Shown piece after piece: positions 51,460-60,546 of a DNA stretch of 64,000 nt. Under the pieces are notes generated by a model. That model did no database searches. It had not been told where the DNA came from and was given only the letters and a program-made list of their open reading frames with translations. Origin of the DNA: Haloferax sulfurifontis ATCC BAA-897 (lineage in GTDB: Archaea > Halobacteriota > Halobacteria > Halobacteriales > Haloferacaceae); NCBI RefSeq assembly GCF_000337835.1, contig NZ_AOLM01000008.1, positions 62,001 through 126,000 on the forward strand, in the 5' to 3' direction. Positions within the stretch are counted from its first letter, which is position 1. Every line of letters begins with the position of its first letter. The translations under genes were made by a program, and so were the position numbers.

Positions 51460-52722
51460 TCAATCATAATCGATGTGAAATGATTCGCGGAGTTCGGTCG
51501 TAAATCGATTCACGTCCAACTGTTCCGGCAGGTCGTTCCGGCCGTCGTGGTCCGTGAGCGAACCGGGTTCGAACGCGGGGTTGCGCTCTTCGACCGTCTC
51601 CAGGGGGACCTTGGTCGTGACGGTGAAGTGTTCGACCGGCGAGACGAACCCCCAGAGCGCGCCCGCGGTGTTGAGGACGACGAGAACCGGCGTCCACGGA
51701 ACCGCGAGGAGCGTGAGCTTCGACTCGGACCAGTAGCTCGCGACGCCGACGCCCGTCACGACGAACAGCGTGCCGAACTCGGCGAGCGAGCCGATTCGGT
51801 AGAGCATCAAGTCGGGGAGCGCGCCGGGGACGAGAAACGTGACGAGCGTTATCAGCGGGATGAGCGGCGAAAATCCCCACGCGACGAGGCGGAACTGCAG
51901 GAATAGCTGATAGTGAAGTGGCAACAGGTCAGAATCCTGCCGCGTCCCCGAGAACCACCGGCGGCGCTGTTTGAGCATCGTCGTCACCGACGGCGGAGCC
52001 TGATTGCGGAACTTGCAGTTCAGCACGGTGAAATCGAGGTCCGACGCGCTGGCGGCGCGCCACGCGAAGTCCGTGTCCTCAGTGATGGTCTTCGAGTCCC
52101 ACGTGATTTCGTTTTCGAGGCGCGTCCGAATCGCGATGCCGCCGCCCCACGCGTACAGCGGGAAGCTGAATCGGCCGAACGCCCGCTGTTCGCGCTGGTA
52201 GCCGATGCGGAACACCTCCGAGAGGTACGTCACCCACGACCCGGTGTACAGCGGAAGCTCCGTAATCTGGACGATGTCGCCCTCCGGCAACCCCTCGAAG
52301 TTCGCCATCAGCGTGTCCTCGTCGAGGTAGAGGACGAACTCCTTGTCACAGGGAATCTCGCGGCGCGCCCATTCGAGCGCCCGGCCCTTGTGGGTCGCCG
52401 TGCAGGAGAACTCCTCCGGGACGACGTGGACCGACGCGCCGTCCACCGAAATCGGCTTCTCGGCGACGACCCGCACGTCCGCGAGGTCGTCGGGGACCGC
52501 GTTGACCGTCGATTGGACGATGTTCGCCGCGTCGATGGTGATGACGCGCACTTGGATGTCGTCGTAGCCGTAGACGACGTCGCCGGCGGCGATAGCCCGT
52601 CGCCACGCGAGGACGAGCACCTCGACGAACCACGTGAACACCGACGCCGAGTAGAGGACGAAGACGGTCCAGACGAGCATCAGGAGGACGAACACCGCCA
52701 GTTCGGGCTGGACCTCGAACAT
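51460..52722 (-). CDS. Membrane glycosyltransferase, family 2 (egghead-like)
   Basis: This 420-aa processive-type GT2 has an N-terminal helix, a catalytic domain with the sugar-nucleotide D-x-D in YLDED, the acidic ED in TEDTDFAW, and the QRRRW acceptor motif. Several C-terminal helices follow. The stretches HVVPEEFSCTATHKGRALEW and PLYAWGGGIAIRTRLENEI resemble the Drosophila egghead group of mannosyltransferases. The sugar and acceptor are unknown; a cell-surface polysaccharide is likely. I chose the ATG at 52722; the frame continues upstream without family character. It is divergent from the Dms regulator. Confidence 0.85.
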   Translation of the reverse strand: MFEVQPELAVFVLLMLVWTVFVLYSASVFTWFVEVLVLAWRRAIAAGDVVYGYDDIQVRVITIDAANIVQSTVNAVPDDLADVRVVAEKPISVDGASVHVVPEEFSCTATHKGRALEWARREIPCDKEFVLYLDEDTLMANFEGLPEGDIVQITELPLYTGSWVTYLSEVFRIGYQREQRAFGRFSFPLYAWGGGIAIRTRLENEITWDSKTITEDTDFAWRAASASDLDFTVLNCKFRNQAPPSVTTMLKQRRRWFSGTRQDSDLLPLHYQLFLQFRLVAWGFSPLIPLITLVTFLVPGALPDLMLYRIGSLAEFGTLFVVTGVGVASYWSESKLTLLAVPWTPVLVVLNTAGALWGFVSPVEHFTVTTKVPLETVEERNPAFEPGSLTDHDGRNDLPEQLDVNRFTTELRESFHIDYD

Positions 52723-52882
52723 GTAGATGAAGCGTACATTTTGAGAGTAATGAATGTGCGGACTGCGGAATCGGCCGCCTCGATGCGGGCGGACGACCGT
52801 CGGGTGCCCGACGAGGCGACGCAGTGCCGAAATGTGAGAACCAGCACAACCCACTTCCCCGGTGTTGACCGACTGACTACCG

Positions 52883-53524
52883 ATGGCTGATTCCACGAGC
52901 GGCGTCGCGGAGGCGGGAGCCGACACACCGCGGGAACAACACCTCCAGCTCCGACTGGAAATCGAGCCCGCGAAGCGCTGTTCGTGCCCGTTAGCCAGCC
53001 CCGACTCGGCGGTCGAGGACGTCCACACGCACCTCGACGGCGACACCTGCCACGCCGAGGTGACCGTCGACGACGGGACCGACTCGAAGGTGGTTCACAC
53101 GACGACGAGCGTCGGCGACGACTGTCTCTGTCGGGCGTTCGGGGAGTTCGGATGCGTGCCGCGTATCCGCCGCGCCGACGGGCGGCACATCGTCGTCGAG
53201 ACGTATCTCTCGGACCGCGAGACGATTTCGACCCTCGTGGGGCGGCTCGACGAGGTGGCCGAGCGCGTCTGTCTCAGGCGGCTCACCTCCGACGGACGCG
53301 GCGATTCGGCCGAGTCGAAGACGGCGACCATCGACCTCTCGTCGCTCACGGCGAAACAGCGCGAGGCGGCGCTCATCGCCGTCCACCACGGCTACTACGA
53401 GACGCCGCGGCGGACGGAGTTGGCGGCGCTCGCGGAGGCGCTCGGCATCTCGAAGTCGGCGCTGTCCCAGCGGCTGAACGCGGTGGAAGCGAAGCTCGCA
53501 ACGGCGGTATTCGACGCCGAGTGA
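52883..53524 (+). CDS. dmsR: DmsR-like HTH_10 regulator with cysteine-rich sensor
   Basis: This 213-aa regulator has an N-terminal ~120 residues rich in cysteines (KRCSCPL, GDTCHAE, DDCLCRAFGEFGC) and a C-terminal HTH_10 (LTAKQREAALIAVHHGYYET then LAEALGISKSALSQRL). In Haloferax a bat-type regulator called DmsR activates the adjacent DMSO/TMAO reductase operon; position and type match here. The cysteines could bind an Fe-S cluster or act as a redox switch, but that is inference. It lies 133 bases upstream of the operon's first small gene. Confidence 0.85.
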   Translation: MADSTSGVAEAGADTPREQHLQLRLEIEPAKRCSCPLASPDSAVEDVHTHLDGDTCHAEVTVDDGTDSKVVHTTTSVGDDCLCRAFGEFGCVPRIRRADGRHIVVETYLSDRETISTLVGRLDEVAERVCLRRLTSDGRGDSAESKTATIDLSSLTAKQREAALIAVHHGYYETPRRTELAALAEALGISKSALSQRLNAVEAKLATAVFDAE

Positions 53525-53642
53525 CCGCCGAGCCGGCCGAGCGAAAATCGGTAGACAGCTGACGTTCGAGCCGGTCCGCGCGTCGGCGAGTACATAAACT
53601 GCTTCATTATCCAGCGGGCGGCCTACCGGGGGAGACCTCCAC

Positions 53643-53656
53643 AGTACGTGTGTACT
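53643..53656. promoter_or_regulatory. Inverted repeat at the Dms operon start
   Basis: AGTAC (53643-53647) and GTACT (53652-53656) form a perfect short dyad ending one base before the ATG at 53658. A CATTATC element about 50 bases upstream may be the TATA box. The dyad lies inside the 5' end of the mRNA and could be an operator or a small hairpin over the start region. Confidence 0.4.
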
Positions 53657-53657
53657 T

Positions 53658-53897
53658 ATGACCGACCCACAACAGCCGCGACTGACTCCGCTCGACGAGT
53701 GGGAGTCGGAAGCGGCGACCATCCTCGACGGGGGCGACTACGACGCCGAGTTGGGACTGCGGATGGCCCGCGACGCGATTCGCGTCTCGAACGGCGAGCT
53801 CTCCGACGCGGCGTTCCACGAGAAATATCACGAGGCGGTCGTCGCGGAGTTCGGCGAGGACGCCCGCCCGACCGAACCGGAGGGGTTCGATGAGTGA
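53658..53897 (+). CDS. Small Dms operon protein (DmsE-like)
   Basis: This 79-aa acidic protein opens MTDPQQPRLTPLDEWESEAA and reads through LRMARDAIRVSNGELSDAAF and HEKYHEAVVAEFGED. It has no cysteine, so it carries no Fe-S cluster itself. It resembles the short N-terminal segment seen in some molybdoenzyme ferredoxin subunits. Its stop overlaps the DmsA start by eight bases, so it is co-translated. A small gene of this kind heads the Haloferax dms operon. Function unproven. Confidence 0.72.
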   Translation: MTDPQQPRLTPLDEWESEAATILDGGDYDAELGLRMARDAIRVSNGELSDAAFHEKYHEAVVAEFGEDARPTEPEGFDE

Positions 53898-56409
53898 CGA
53901 CGGACGCGGCTCGAAAGGAGGTGACGACGACGGCGTGTTCAGACGCGACGTGCTGAAAGCCAGCGGGGCCGCGGCCGTCGCGCTCGGACTCGGGGGCGGC
54001 GGCTACGCCTCCTCGCTGGCCGAGACCGACACCGAGCCGGCGTCGAGGCAGAACCCCGGTATCGAGAGCTACGTCGGACAGGACGAGGTTATCAGGACGG
54101 CGTGCGCGCCGAACTGCCGCGGGAAATGCCCGCTCGAAGCGCACGTCCGCGGCGGGCGCGTCAGGAAAATCGAGCCGCAGATTCCCGAAGACGAGCGGTA
54201 CAAGCGCGCCTGCACCCTCGGGCTGTCGCACACCCAGCGCATCTACAACGCCACGCGGCTCAAGTACCCGATGAAGCGCGTCGGCTGGGAGCCGGGGAGT
54301 CCGAACCCCGAGGGCCGCGGCGACGACGCCGAGTTCGAGCGCGTCACGTGGGACGAGGCGCTCGACTACATCGCCGCCGAGATGGAGCGCGTCCGCGACG
54401 ACTACGGCCCCGAGAGCGTCTACTTCGAGACGGGGTCGGGGAACAACGGCGTCAGCGGCACCATCCAGAGCCGGCTGTCGTCGCTGTTCGGCGGGACCCA
54501 GAAGTCGTGGTCCATCGACATCAACGTCGGGCTCGGCTTCAGCCGGCTCGCCGGGGCCGGCTTCTTCAACGTGCCGACCAACGAGGTCGTCGACTGGCGG
54601 AACGCGAACACGGTCATCGTCTGGGGGTCGGACATCTTCGCCAGCAACCTCCAACAGGACGCCTCGAAGCTCCTCGACGCGGTCGAAAACGGCGCGAAGC
54701 TCGTCTGCGTGGACCCGGTGTACACGAACACCGCCGCGAAGGCCGACCTCTGGCTCCCCATCAAACCGGGCAAGGACACGCTCCTGACCCTGTCGATGAT
54801 TAAGACGGTCCTCGACGACGAGACCTACGACACCGAGTTCCTCAGAAGGCGGACGCTCGGGCCGGCGCTCGTCCGCGACGACACGGGCGAACTGCTCGAC
54901 GCGAGCGACGTGTTCGACGACGTGACCGAGGACCTGCCCGTCGCGGTCAACGAGTCGACGGGCGAGCCGGTCGCGCTCGAACCCGAGACGTACGGCGAGT
55001 ACGCGCTGTTCGGCGAGTACACCGTCGCCGGCGTCGCCTGCCACACGGCGCTTTCGCTCCTCGAAGAACACGTCGCCGAGTACGACGCCGACGCCGTCGC
55101 GGCCGAGGTCGGCATCAACGCCGACAACATCCGAACCGCGGTGCGCTGGCTCGCGACGCGCGGCCCCGGCGGCATCGCCTCCGGTTACGGCGTCGACCGC
55201 TACAAGTACGGTCACACCTTCGGGCAGGCGTACGCCATCCTCCTCGGGCTGACCGGCGACTTCGGTCGCCACGGGAGCATTCAGGGGAGCCACCCGCTCG
55301 GCGGGTCGTACGACAACGGCGGCTACGACTCCCCCGAGGACGGACCCGGAACGACGTCGCTCCCGCAGACGGACATCCTCACGGCGATGGAGTCCGGCGA
55401 CCCCTACCAGCTGAAGGTGATGTACTCCCAGGAGTCGAACTTCATCGCCAACCAGATGCCGGACAGACAGCGGTGGCTGGAGGCGTCGAAGAGCCTCGAC
55501 CTCATCGCCGTCGCCGACATGCACCACACGCCGTCGGTCCAGCACGCGGACATCATCCTGCCCGCGTCCCACTGGTTCGAACGCGAGGACGTCGTGGACA
55601 CGTGGGGCGGCCACCCGCACATCATGTACCGCCAGCCGGCCCACGACCCGCTGTGGGAGTCGAAGTCCGACCACTGGATGTTGGTCAGGCTGGCCGAACG
55701 CCTCGGCTTCGGCGACTACTTCGACCGCGACAAGTCGGCGACGCTTCGAGAACTGCTCGCCCACGACGACGAGGTGGACTACGAGACGCTGAAAGAACAG
55801 GGGACGGTGAAGGTGAGCACGCCGGTCGTCAAGTTCACGGGGCCGTTCAACACCCCGTCGGGCCGGCTGGAACTGTACGACGAGGACGCGCCGACCGAAG
55901 GCGGCGTCACGCTGGAACTGCCGAAGCACATGGAGAGCCGGACGGCCGACGACTGGGACACGGCGGAGGACTATCCGCTGATGTTCATCCAGAAGCACTC
56001 GAAGTGGCGCATCCACTCGCAGTACGAGTACCAAAACTGGCTCCGGGAGATAAACAACGAGCCGCAGTTGGACATCAACCCGAAGGACGCGGCCGCCCGC
56101 GGCATCGAAGACGGCGACTACGTCCGCGTCCACAACGACCGCGGCGAGATGGTCGTGAAGGCCAAGGTGAACGACGGCATGCAACCCGGGCTGGTGAACA
56201 CCGACCAGGGCTGGTGGGGAAGCGACTACGTCCGCGGCCACCACAACGACCTGACGCACACCGACGTGTGTGAGGTGACCGGGAACTTCGCGTTCTACGA
56301 CACCAGAGTCGAGGTCGAACCGGCCCCGAGCGACGTTGACACGAGCAAGTACACGAGCAATCAGCCGACCGGTTCGGGTGCCACCAGCGCCGGGGCGGGA
56401 GGTGACTGA
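53890..56409 (+). CDS. dmsA: DMSO/TMAO reductase catalytic subunit (molybdopterin)
   Basis: This 839-aa Tat-exported (FRRDVLKASG) molybdopterin oxidoreductase reduces DMSO and TMAO in anaerobic respiration, facing outward. The N-terminal Fe-S motif has Cys72, 76, 80 and 108 (TACAPNCRGKC, RACTLG). The molybdopterin domains follow (GSGNNGVSGTIQS, WSIDINVGLG, VIVWGSDIFASN). The C-terminal molydopterin-binding domain has KHSKWRIHSQYEYQNWL and GLVNTDQGWWGS. The serine near residue 208 is in the right area for the Mo ligand. It is followed two bases later by the ferredoxin subunit. Confidence 0.95.
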   Translation: MSDDGRGSKGGDDDGVFRRDVLKASGAAAVALGLGGGGYASSLAETDTEPASRQNPGIESYVGQDEVIRTACAPNCRGKCPLEAHVRGGRVRKIEPQIPEDERYKRACTLGLSHTQRIYNATRLKYPMKRVGWEPGSPNPEGRGDDAEFERVTWDEALDYIAAEMERVRDDYGPESVYFETGSGNNGVSGTIQSRLSSLFGGTQKSWSIDINVGLGFSRLAGAGFFNVPTNEVVDWRNANTVIVWGSDIFASNLQQDASKLLDAVENGAKLVCVDPVYTNTAAKADLWLPIKPGKDTLLTLSMIKTVLDDETYDTEFLRRRTLGPALVRDDTGELLDASDVFDDVTEDLPVAVNESTGEPVALEPETYGEYALFGEYTVAGVACHTALSLLEEHVAEYDADAVAAEVGINADNIRTAVRWLATRGPGGIASGYGVDRYKYGHTFGQAYAILLGLTGDFGRHGSIQGSHPLGGSYDNGGYDSPEDGPGTTSLPQTDILTAMESGDPYQLKVMYSQESNFIANQMPDRQRWLEASKSLDLIAVADMHHTPSVQHADIILPASHWFEREDVVDTWGGHPHIMYRQPAHDPLWESKSDHWMLVRLAERLGFGDYFDRDKSATLRELLAHDDEVDYETLKEQGTVKVSTPVVKFTGPFNTPSGRLELYDEDAPTEGGVTLELPKHMESRTADDWDTAEDYPLMFIQKHSKWRIHSQYEYQNWLREINNEPQLDINPKDAAARGIEDGDYVRVHNDRGEMVVKAKVNDGMQPGLVNTDQGWWGSDYVRGHHNDLTHTDVCEVTGNFAFYDTRVEVEPAPSDVDTSKYTSNQPTGSGATSAGAGGD

Positions 56410-56411
56410 AC

Positions 56412-57233
56412 ATGACTAACTACGGCTTAGTAATCGACCAAGAGCGGTGTATCGGCTGTCACGCCTGCGCCGTGACGTGTAAACAGGAGAACAACGTCGG
56501 CCTCGGCCAGTACTGGAACCGCGTGCTCACCGAGGGCGGCGACAAGATGGACACGCCGGCCGGGACGTACCCGGAGAACGGCGAGGACGGCACGCTGGAG
56601 ATGTCCTACCAGCCGACGGCCTGCCAGCACTGCGAGAACGCGCCGTGCGTGAAGGTGTGTCCGGTCAACGCGACCTACACCCGCGAGGACGGCATCGTCG
56701 AAATCGACTACGACAAGTGTATCGGCTGTCGCTACTGCATGGCCGCCTGCCCGTACAACGCCCGCGTGTTCAACTGGGACGAACCGCAGACGGTCCCCGA
56801 AGACGGGACCGGCGACGTGCCGGCCCGCCCGCAGGGCGTCGTCGAGAAGTGTACGTTCTGTTCCCACCGCGTCGAGGAGGGGCTCGACCCCGCCTGCGTC
56901 GTGAACTGCCCGGCGGACGCCCGCATCTTCGGCGACCTCGACAACGAGGAAAGCACCGTCTCGAAGTACATCAGGAAGTACCAGACGACGCGACTGCTCG
57001 AAGACCGCGGCACCGACCCGAAGACGTACTACATCCGCGGCGAGATGAGTCCGGGTCGCCCGCAGACCTCCGACAAGATGGAGAGCGAACTCGACGACGT
57101 GTCGGTCTGGTCGGAGCCGAAGGACAACGGTCCCGTCGAGGAAAGCGGCGGAAGCGGCGGCGGCGGGTCGCACGGCTCGCTGTCGAACGACGCGCTTCCG
57201 CACGTCCCCGCGTTCGAGGGGGGTGACGACTGA
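56412..57233 (+). CDS. dmsB: DMSO reductase iron-sulfur subunit
   Basis: This 273-aa ferredoxin subunit passes electrons from the membrane anchor to DmsA. It shows all sixteen cysteines for four [4Fe-4S] clusters: C13/16/19/23, C71/74/79/83, C103/106/109/113 and C147/150/162/166 (CIGCHACAVTC, CQHCENAPC, CIGCRYCMAAC, CTFC with CVVNC). A glycine/serine linker near the C-terminus (GGSGGGGSHGSL) is probably flexible. The last base of its stop is the first base of the next start region, so the subunit genes are tightly coupled. Confidence 0.95.
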   Translation: MTNYGLVIDQERCIGCHACAVTCKQENNVGLGQYWNRVLTEGGDKMDTPAGTYPENGEDGTLEMSYQPTACQHCENAPCVKVCPVNATYTREDGIVEIDYDKCIGCRYCMAACPYNARVFNWDEPQTVPEDGTGDVPARPQGVVEKCTFCSHRVEEGLDPACVVNCPADARIFGDLDNEESTVSKYIRKYQTTRLLEDRGTDPKTYYIRGEMSPGRPQTSDKMESELDDVSVWSEPKDNGPVEESGGSGGGGSHGSLSNDALPHVPAFEGGDD

Positions 57234-58546
57234 TGTCGAGAGAGACCGCCTCCTCGCGGTTCGTCGTCCCCGAGTTCGGGAGCGCCGGGAAGCTCTGGGT
57301 GGGCTTTCTCGCCGCGCTCGTCGTAGTCGGCGTCGCCGCGTGGGCCTATCAGCTCACCACCGGCCTCGTCGTCACGGGGATGCGCAACGTGTTCTCGTGG
57401 GGGCTGTACATCATGATGTTCGTCCTGTTCGTCGGGCTGTCGGCCGGCGGGCTCATCATCTCCAGCGCGCCGAAGTTCTTCCACTCGCACCGCTACGAGG
57501 GGTTCGCCCGCCTCGGGGTGCTGGTGAGCCTCGCGTGCATCACCGTCGCCGGGCTCCTCATCCTGCCCGACATCGGTCGCCCCGAGCGCCTCTACCAGTT
57601 TTTCACCTCGCCCGACTTCCGGTCGCCGATGGTGTGGGACTTCGGTATCGTCGTCCTCTACGGCGCGCTGAACCTCTGGTACCTCTGGCTCCTGACCCGC
57701 CGCGACCTCGCGGCTCGCGGGTCGCGGCTGGCGCTCGGCGTCGAGGACACGGAGGCCGGCCGCGAGCGCGACCGGACGCTCATGTTCTGGACCGCCGCCG
57801 TCGCACTGCCGACCGCGGTCGCGCTCCACTCGGTCACCGGGTGGATTTTCGCCACGCAAATCGGCCGCGGCGACTGGTTCAGCCCGCTCGTCGCGCCGGT
57901 GTTCATCGCCAAGGCGCTCGTGTCCGGGCTCGGCCTGCTGTTGGTCGTCTCCGTCCTCGCCTCGCGGTTCACCCGCTTTACCGTCGACCGCGAGGAACTG
58001 ACGAGCCTCGGGAAGGTGCTCGGCATCTTCCTCGCGTTCCACGTCGTCTACCTGCTCGCCGCCGAGCGCCTCCCGCACGCGTGGGCCGACCACTTCGGGT
58101 TCTGGGCCATCACGGGGAGCTTCCTCATCGGCGAGTCGGCGTACTTCTGGCTCTGGACGGTCGTCGGCGGGGCGGTCCCGCTGGCGATGCTCGCGCTCCC
58201 GTCGTTCCGCGAGCGCGTGTCGGTTATCTTCACCGCCAGCGCCCTCGCGGTGTTCGGGACGACGTTCGAGGGGGTTCGACTGGTGTTCACGGGCTACGAG
58301 GCGGCCAACATCGACGCCGCCCCCGGCATCTCCGTCGGCGGCGAGTACGCCGGGGTGACGACCGACATCTGGGCGAGCGCGGGGTCGTACACGCCCACGC
58401 TCGTCGAGATTGCGGTCACCGCGGGCGTCATCGCCATCGGCGCGCTCATCGTCACCTTCGGACTCCGGTACGTCCCGATTCAAGCCGAGAACGAATCGAC
58501 CGCGGTGGCGACCGACGGCGGCGAAACGCGGGGGGAAGGCCGATGA
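57233..58546 (+). CDS. dmsC: NrfD/DmsC-type membrane anchor
   Basis: This 437-aa membrane subunit has about ten helices and the NrfD/PsrC look: LWVGFLAALVVVGVAAWAYQ, WGLYIMMFVLFVGLSAGGLI, and a histidine/arginine-containing PDIGRPERLYQFF. It oxidises quinol and hands electrons to DmsB. No haem ligand pattern is evident. Its stop overlaps the chaperone start by four bases (ATGA). Confidence 0.9.
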   Translation: MSRETASSRFVVPEFGSAGKLWVGFLAALVVVGVAAWAYQLTTGLVVTGMRNVFSWGLYIMMFVLFVGLSAGGLIISSAPKFFHSHRYEGFARLGVLVSLACITVAGLLILPDIGRPERLYQFFTSPDFRSPMVWDFGIVVLYGALNLWYLWLLTRRDLAARGSRLALGVEDTEAGRERDRTLMFWTAAVALPTAVALHSVTGWIFATQIGRGDWFSPLVAPVFIAKALVSGLGLLLVVSVLASRFTRFTVDREELTSLGKVLGIFLAFHVVYLLAAERLPHAWADHFGFWAITGSFLIGESAYFWLWTVVGGAVPLAMLALPSFRERVSVIFTASALAVFGTTFEGVRLVFTGYEAANIDAAPGISVGGEYAGVTTDIWASAGSYTPTLVEIAVTAGVIAIGALIVTFGLRYVPIQAENESTAVATDGGETRGEGR

Positions 58547-59118
58547 GCGAACCCGCCGCTCGAACCCCGACCGAGGGGAACGACGCGACCGGCGACGCCT
58601 TCGAGTCGGCCCGGACGGCGACGTATGCGGTCCTCGCGGCCTGCTGGCGCGATCCGACAGAGCGACTGGTCGAGGTCGCAAACGACGGCGAGCTATCGGC
58701 GCTGTTCGGCCCGCTGGAGTCGCTCGAACTCCACGCGCTTCGGAGCGAGTACGCCCGGCTGTTCATCGGCCCGGCCGGCCCGCCGTGTCCGCCCTACGAG
58801 AGCGTCTACCGCGACAAGAAGAGCGACGACGAGTTCGGCGAGGTACTGGGGCCGGCGACGGCGGCCGTCGAGCGATGGTATCAGGCGTTCGGCGTCGAGC
58901 ACCGACCCGAACAGCGCGACCTGCCGGACCACGTGGCGACGGAACTGGAGTTCTGCGCGTACCTCGCCGAACACGGCCGCGACGACCGCCTCGACCAGTT
59001 CCGCGACGAACACCTCACGCGGTGGGTCGGCGACCTCTGTGACCGGGTCGAAGCCGAGACGCGGTCGCCGTTCTACGCGGCGCTCGCCCGGACGACGCGG
59101 GAGGTGGTCGCCGACTGA
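58543..59118 (+). CDS. torD: TorD/DmsD-type molybdoenzyme chaperone
   Basis: This 191-aa all-helical chaperone of the TorD family has the characteristic YARLFIGPAGPPCPPYESVY and, further on, HVATELEFCAYLAEH. It binds the Tat signal and helps cofactor insertion into DmsA before export. It is cytoplasmic. I start it at the ATG 58543, which overlaps the membrane-anchor stop and removes a long unlike N-terminal extension in the same frame. Confidence 0.9.
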   Translation: MSEPAARTPTEGNDATGDAFESARTATYAVLAACWRDPTERLVEVANDGELSALFGPLESLELHALRSEYARLFIGPAGPPCPPYESVYRDKKSDDEFGEVLGPATAAVERWYQAFGVEHRPEQRDLPDHVATELEFCAYLAEHGRDDRLDQFRDEHLTRWVGDLCDRVEAETRSPFYAALARTTREVVAD

Positions 59119-59270
59119 CTCACAGCCGAGTTGAAACCGTCGAACCGAACACAACCGCCAGTTCGCTCCCGAACCGAGTCGCCCCGACTTTCCCGGCCTG
59201 TTTAAAGGCCTTAATTATCAGAGGTTACATACACCGTCAGAGTCAACCAATATCGAACTAGTGAGTACGC

Positions 59271-59744
59271 ATGCACGCACAACGCCACCGGTCGCGGCCG
59301 GCGACCCCCCTCTCCGAGTCGATTCTCGTCTGCGGCGACAGCGGGGTCTCGTTGTCCGGGCCGGAGCTACGCGGGTTGCCCGCCGAGGACCGGACGGTGA
59401 CGGTCGCGTGCGCGTCGGGGACCCGGCACACCGCGACGTGGACCGGGATTCCGGTCTTCGACCTCTTTGCCGACGCCGGCCTCGACGACGAGACGACGCA
59501 CCTCGTGGTCGAGAGCGCCGACGGCTATCGGGTCTGCATCGACGTGTACGCCGCGTTCGACGCCGTCGTCGCCTACGCCCGCGACGGGACACCCATCCGC
59601 GAGGAACACGACTACGAGACGCGGTTTATCGCGCCGGACGTCGACGGGTCGCGGACGGTGAAAGGCGTCCGCGCCGTCGAGGCGCGCGCGCTCGACCCCG
59701 CGACCGACCCCGAATCGCTCGAAGACATCTTCAAGAAGCCCTGA
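59271..59744 (+). CDS. Stand-alone molybdopterin-oxidoreductase (SUOX-fold) domain protein
   Basis: This 157-aa protein is like the sulfite-oxidase molybdopterin domain but short. Key stretches are VACASGTRHTATWTGIPVFDL, with Cys47 where the Mo-coordinating cysteine of the family would lie, and SADGYRVCIDVYAAFDAVVA and ETRFIAPDVDGSRTVKGVRAVE. No dimerisation domain or Tat signal is present. It may bind the cofactor or act as a carrier for the neighbouring MobA and molybdoenzyme. It starts the molybdenum gene group. Confidence 0.8.
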   Translation: MHAQRHRSRPATPLSESILVCGDSGVSLSGPELRGLPAEDRTVTVACASGTRHTATWTGIPVFDLFADAGLDDETTHLVVESADGYRVCIDVYAAFDAVVAYARDGTPIREEHDYETRFIAPDVDGSRTVKGVRAVEARALDPATDPESLEDIFKKP

Positions 59745-59748
59745 CCAG

Positions 59749-60546
59749 ATGACGCGAGAGAGACAGAATCGACCGAGCCGGACGGACGTGCCGACCGCGG
59801 TGAATGTGTCGACCGTGTCGGACACAACGGCCGCGCCGACAGCGCCGACAACGCCGGACGCGACGGCCGTCGCCCTCGCCGGCGGCGAGAGCACCCGCTT
59901 CGGACACGGACACAAGGCCCTCGCGACGCTCGACGGGGAGTCGCTGATTCGGCGCGTCGTCGGGACGCTCCGAACCGTGACGGGTCGCCCACCGATAGTC
60001 GCGGTTCGGACCGCCGACCAGCGCGAGCGTCTCACCGCGGCGCTTCCGGCGGCGTGGGACGTTCGGTTCGTCCGCGACGCCGAGAGGCTGTCCGGCCCGC
60101 TCGCCGGCGTCACCGCGGCCGCCTCGGCGGCCGAGACCCCGTGGCTGTTCGTCGCCGGCTGTGACATGCCGCTTCTCGAACCGCACGCGGTCGCGGCGCT
60201 GTTCGAGCGCGCCGCCAGTCGAAACGGCGACGGCGACCGCCTCATCTCCGCGGACGGTGACCGCCCCGCCTCTACCGGCGGCGACCGTTCCGTCCCGCCG
60301 GCCATCGTCCCCGTCTCCGAGCGGGGTCACGAACCGCTCCACGCCCTGTACCGTCGGTCTGCGGTCCGAGACAACGTCTCCGAACTCGCCCCCGACGACG
60401 GCCTCGGGGCGCTTTTGGACCGACTCGACGGCGTCGAGTACGTCGGGTTCGACGCGCTTCCCGCGAGCGCCGGCCGGTCGGTGACGAACGTGAACACGCG
60501 CACGGAGTTGGCGCGGGTCGCCGCCGGATGTGAGGTGCGGCGATGA
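59749..60546 (+). CDS. mobA: Molybdenum cofactor guanylyltransferase
   Basis: This 265-aa nucleotidyltransferase adds GMP to Mo-molybdopterin to give the dinucleotide form needed by DMSO-reductase-family enzymes. It shows VALAGGESTRFGHGHKAL (nucleotide-binding loop), LSGPLAGVTAA and FVAGCDMPLLEP. The N-terminal ~40 Thr/Pro-rich residues precede the fold, so the true start may be a later methionine or valine. The stop overlaps the binding-protein start (ATGA). Position after the Dms operon fits supply of cofactor to DmsA. Confidence 0.9.
   Translation: MTRERQNRPSRTDVPTAVNVSTVSDTTAAPTAPTTPDATAVALAGGESTRFGHGHKALATLDGESLIRRVVGTLRTVTGRPPIVAVRTADQRERLTAALPAAWDVRFVRDAERLSGPLAGVTAAASAAETPWLFVAGCDMPLLEPHAVAALFERAASRNGDGDRLISADGDRPASTGGDRSVPPAIVPVSERGHEPLHALYRRSAVRDNVSELAPDDGLGALLDRLDGVEYVGFDALPASAGRSVTNVNTRTELARVAAGCEVRR

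Noticed and set aside
53656..56259. Minus-strand open frame opposite dmsA
   Set aside because: DmsA has complete Fe-S and molybdopterin motifs; the opposite frame has none.
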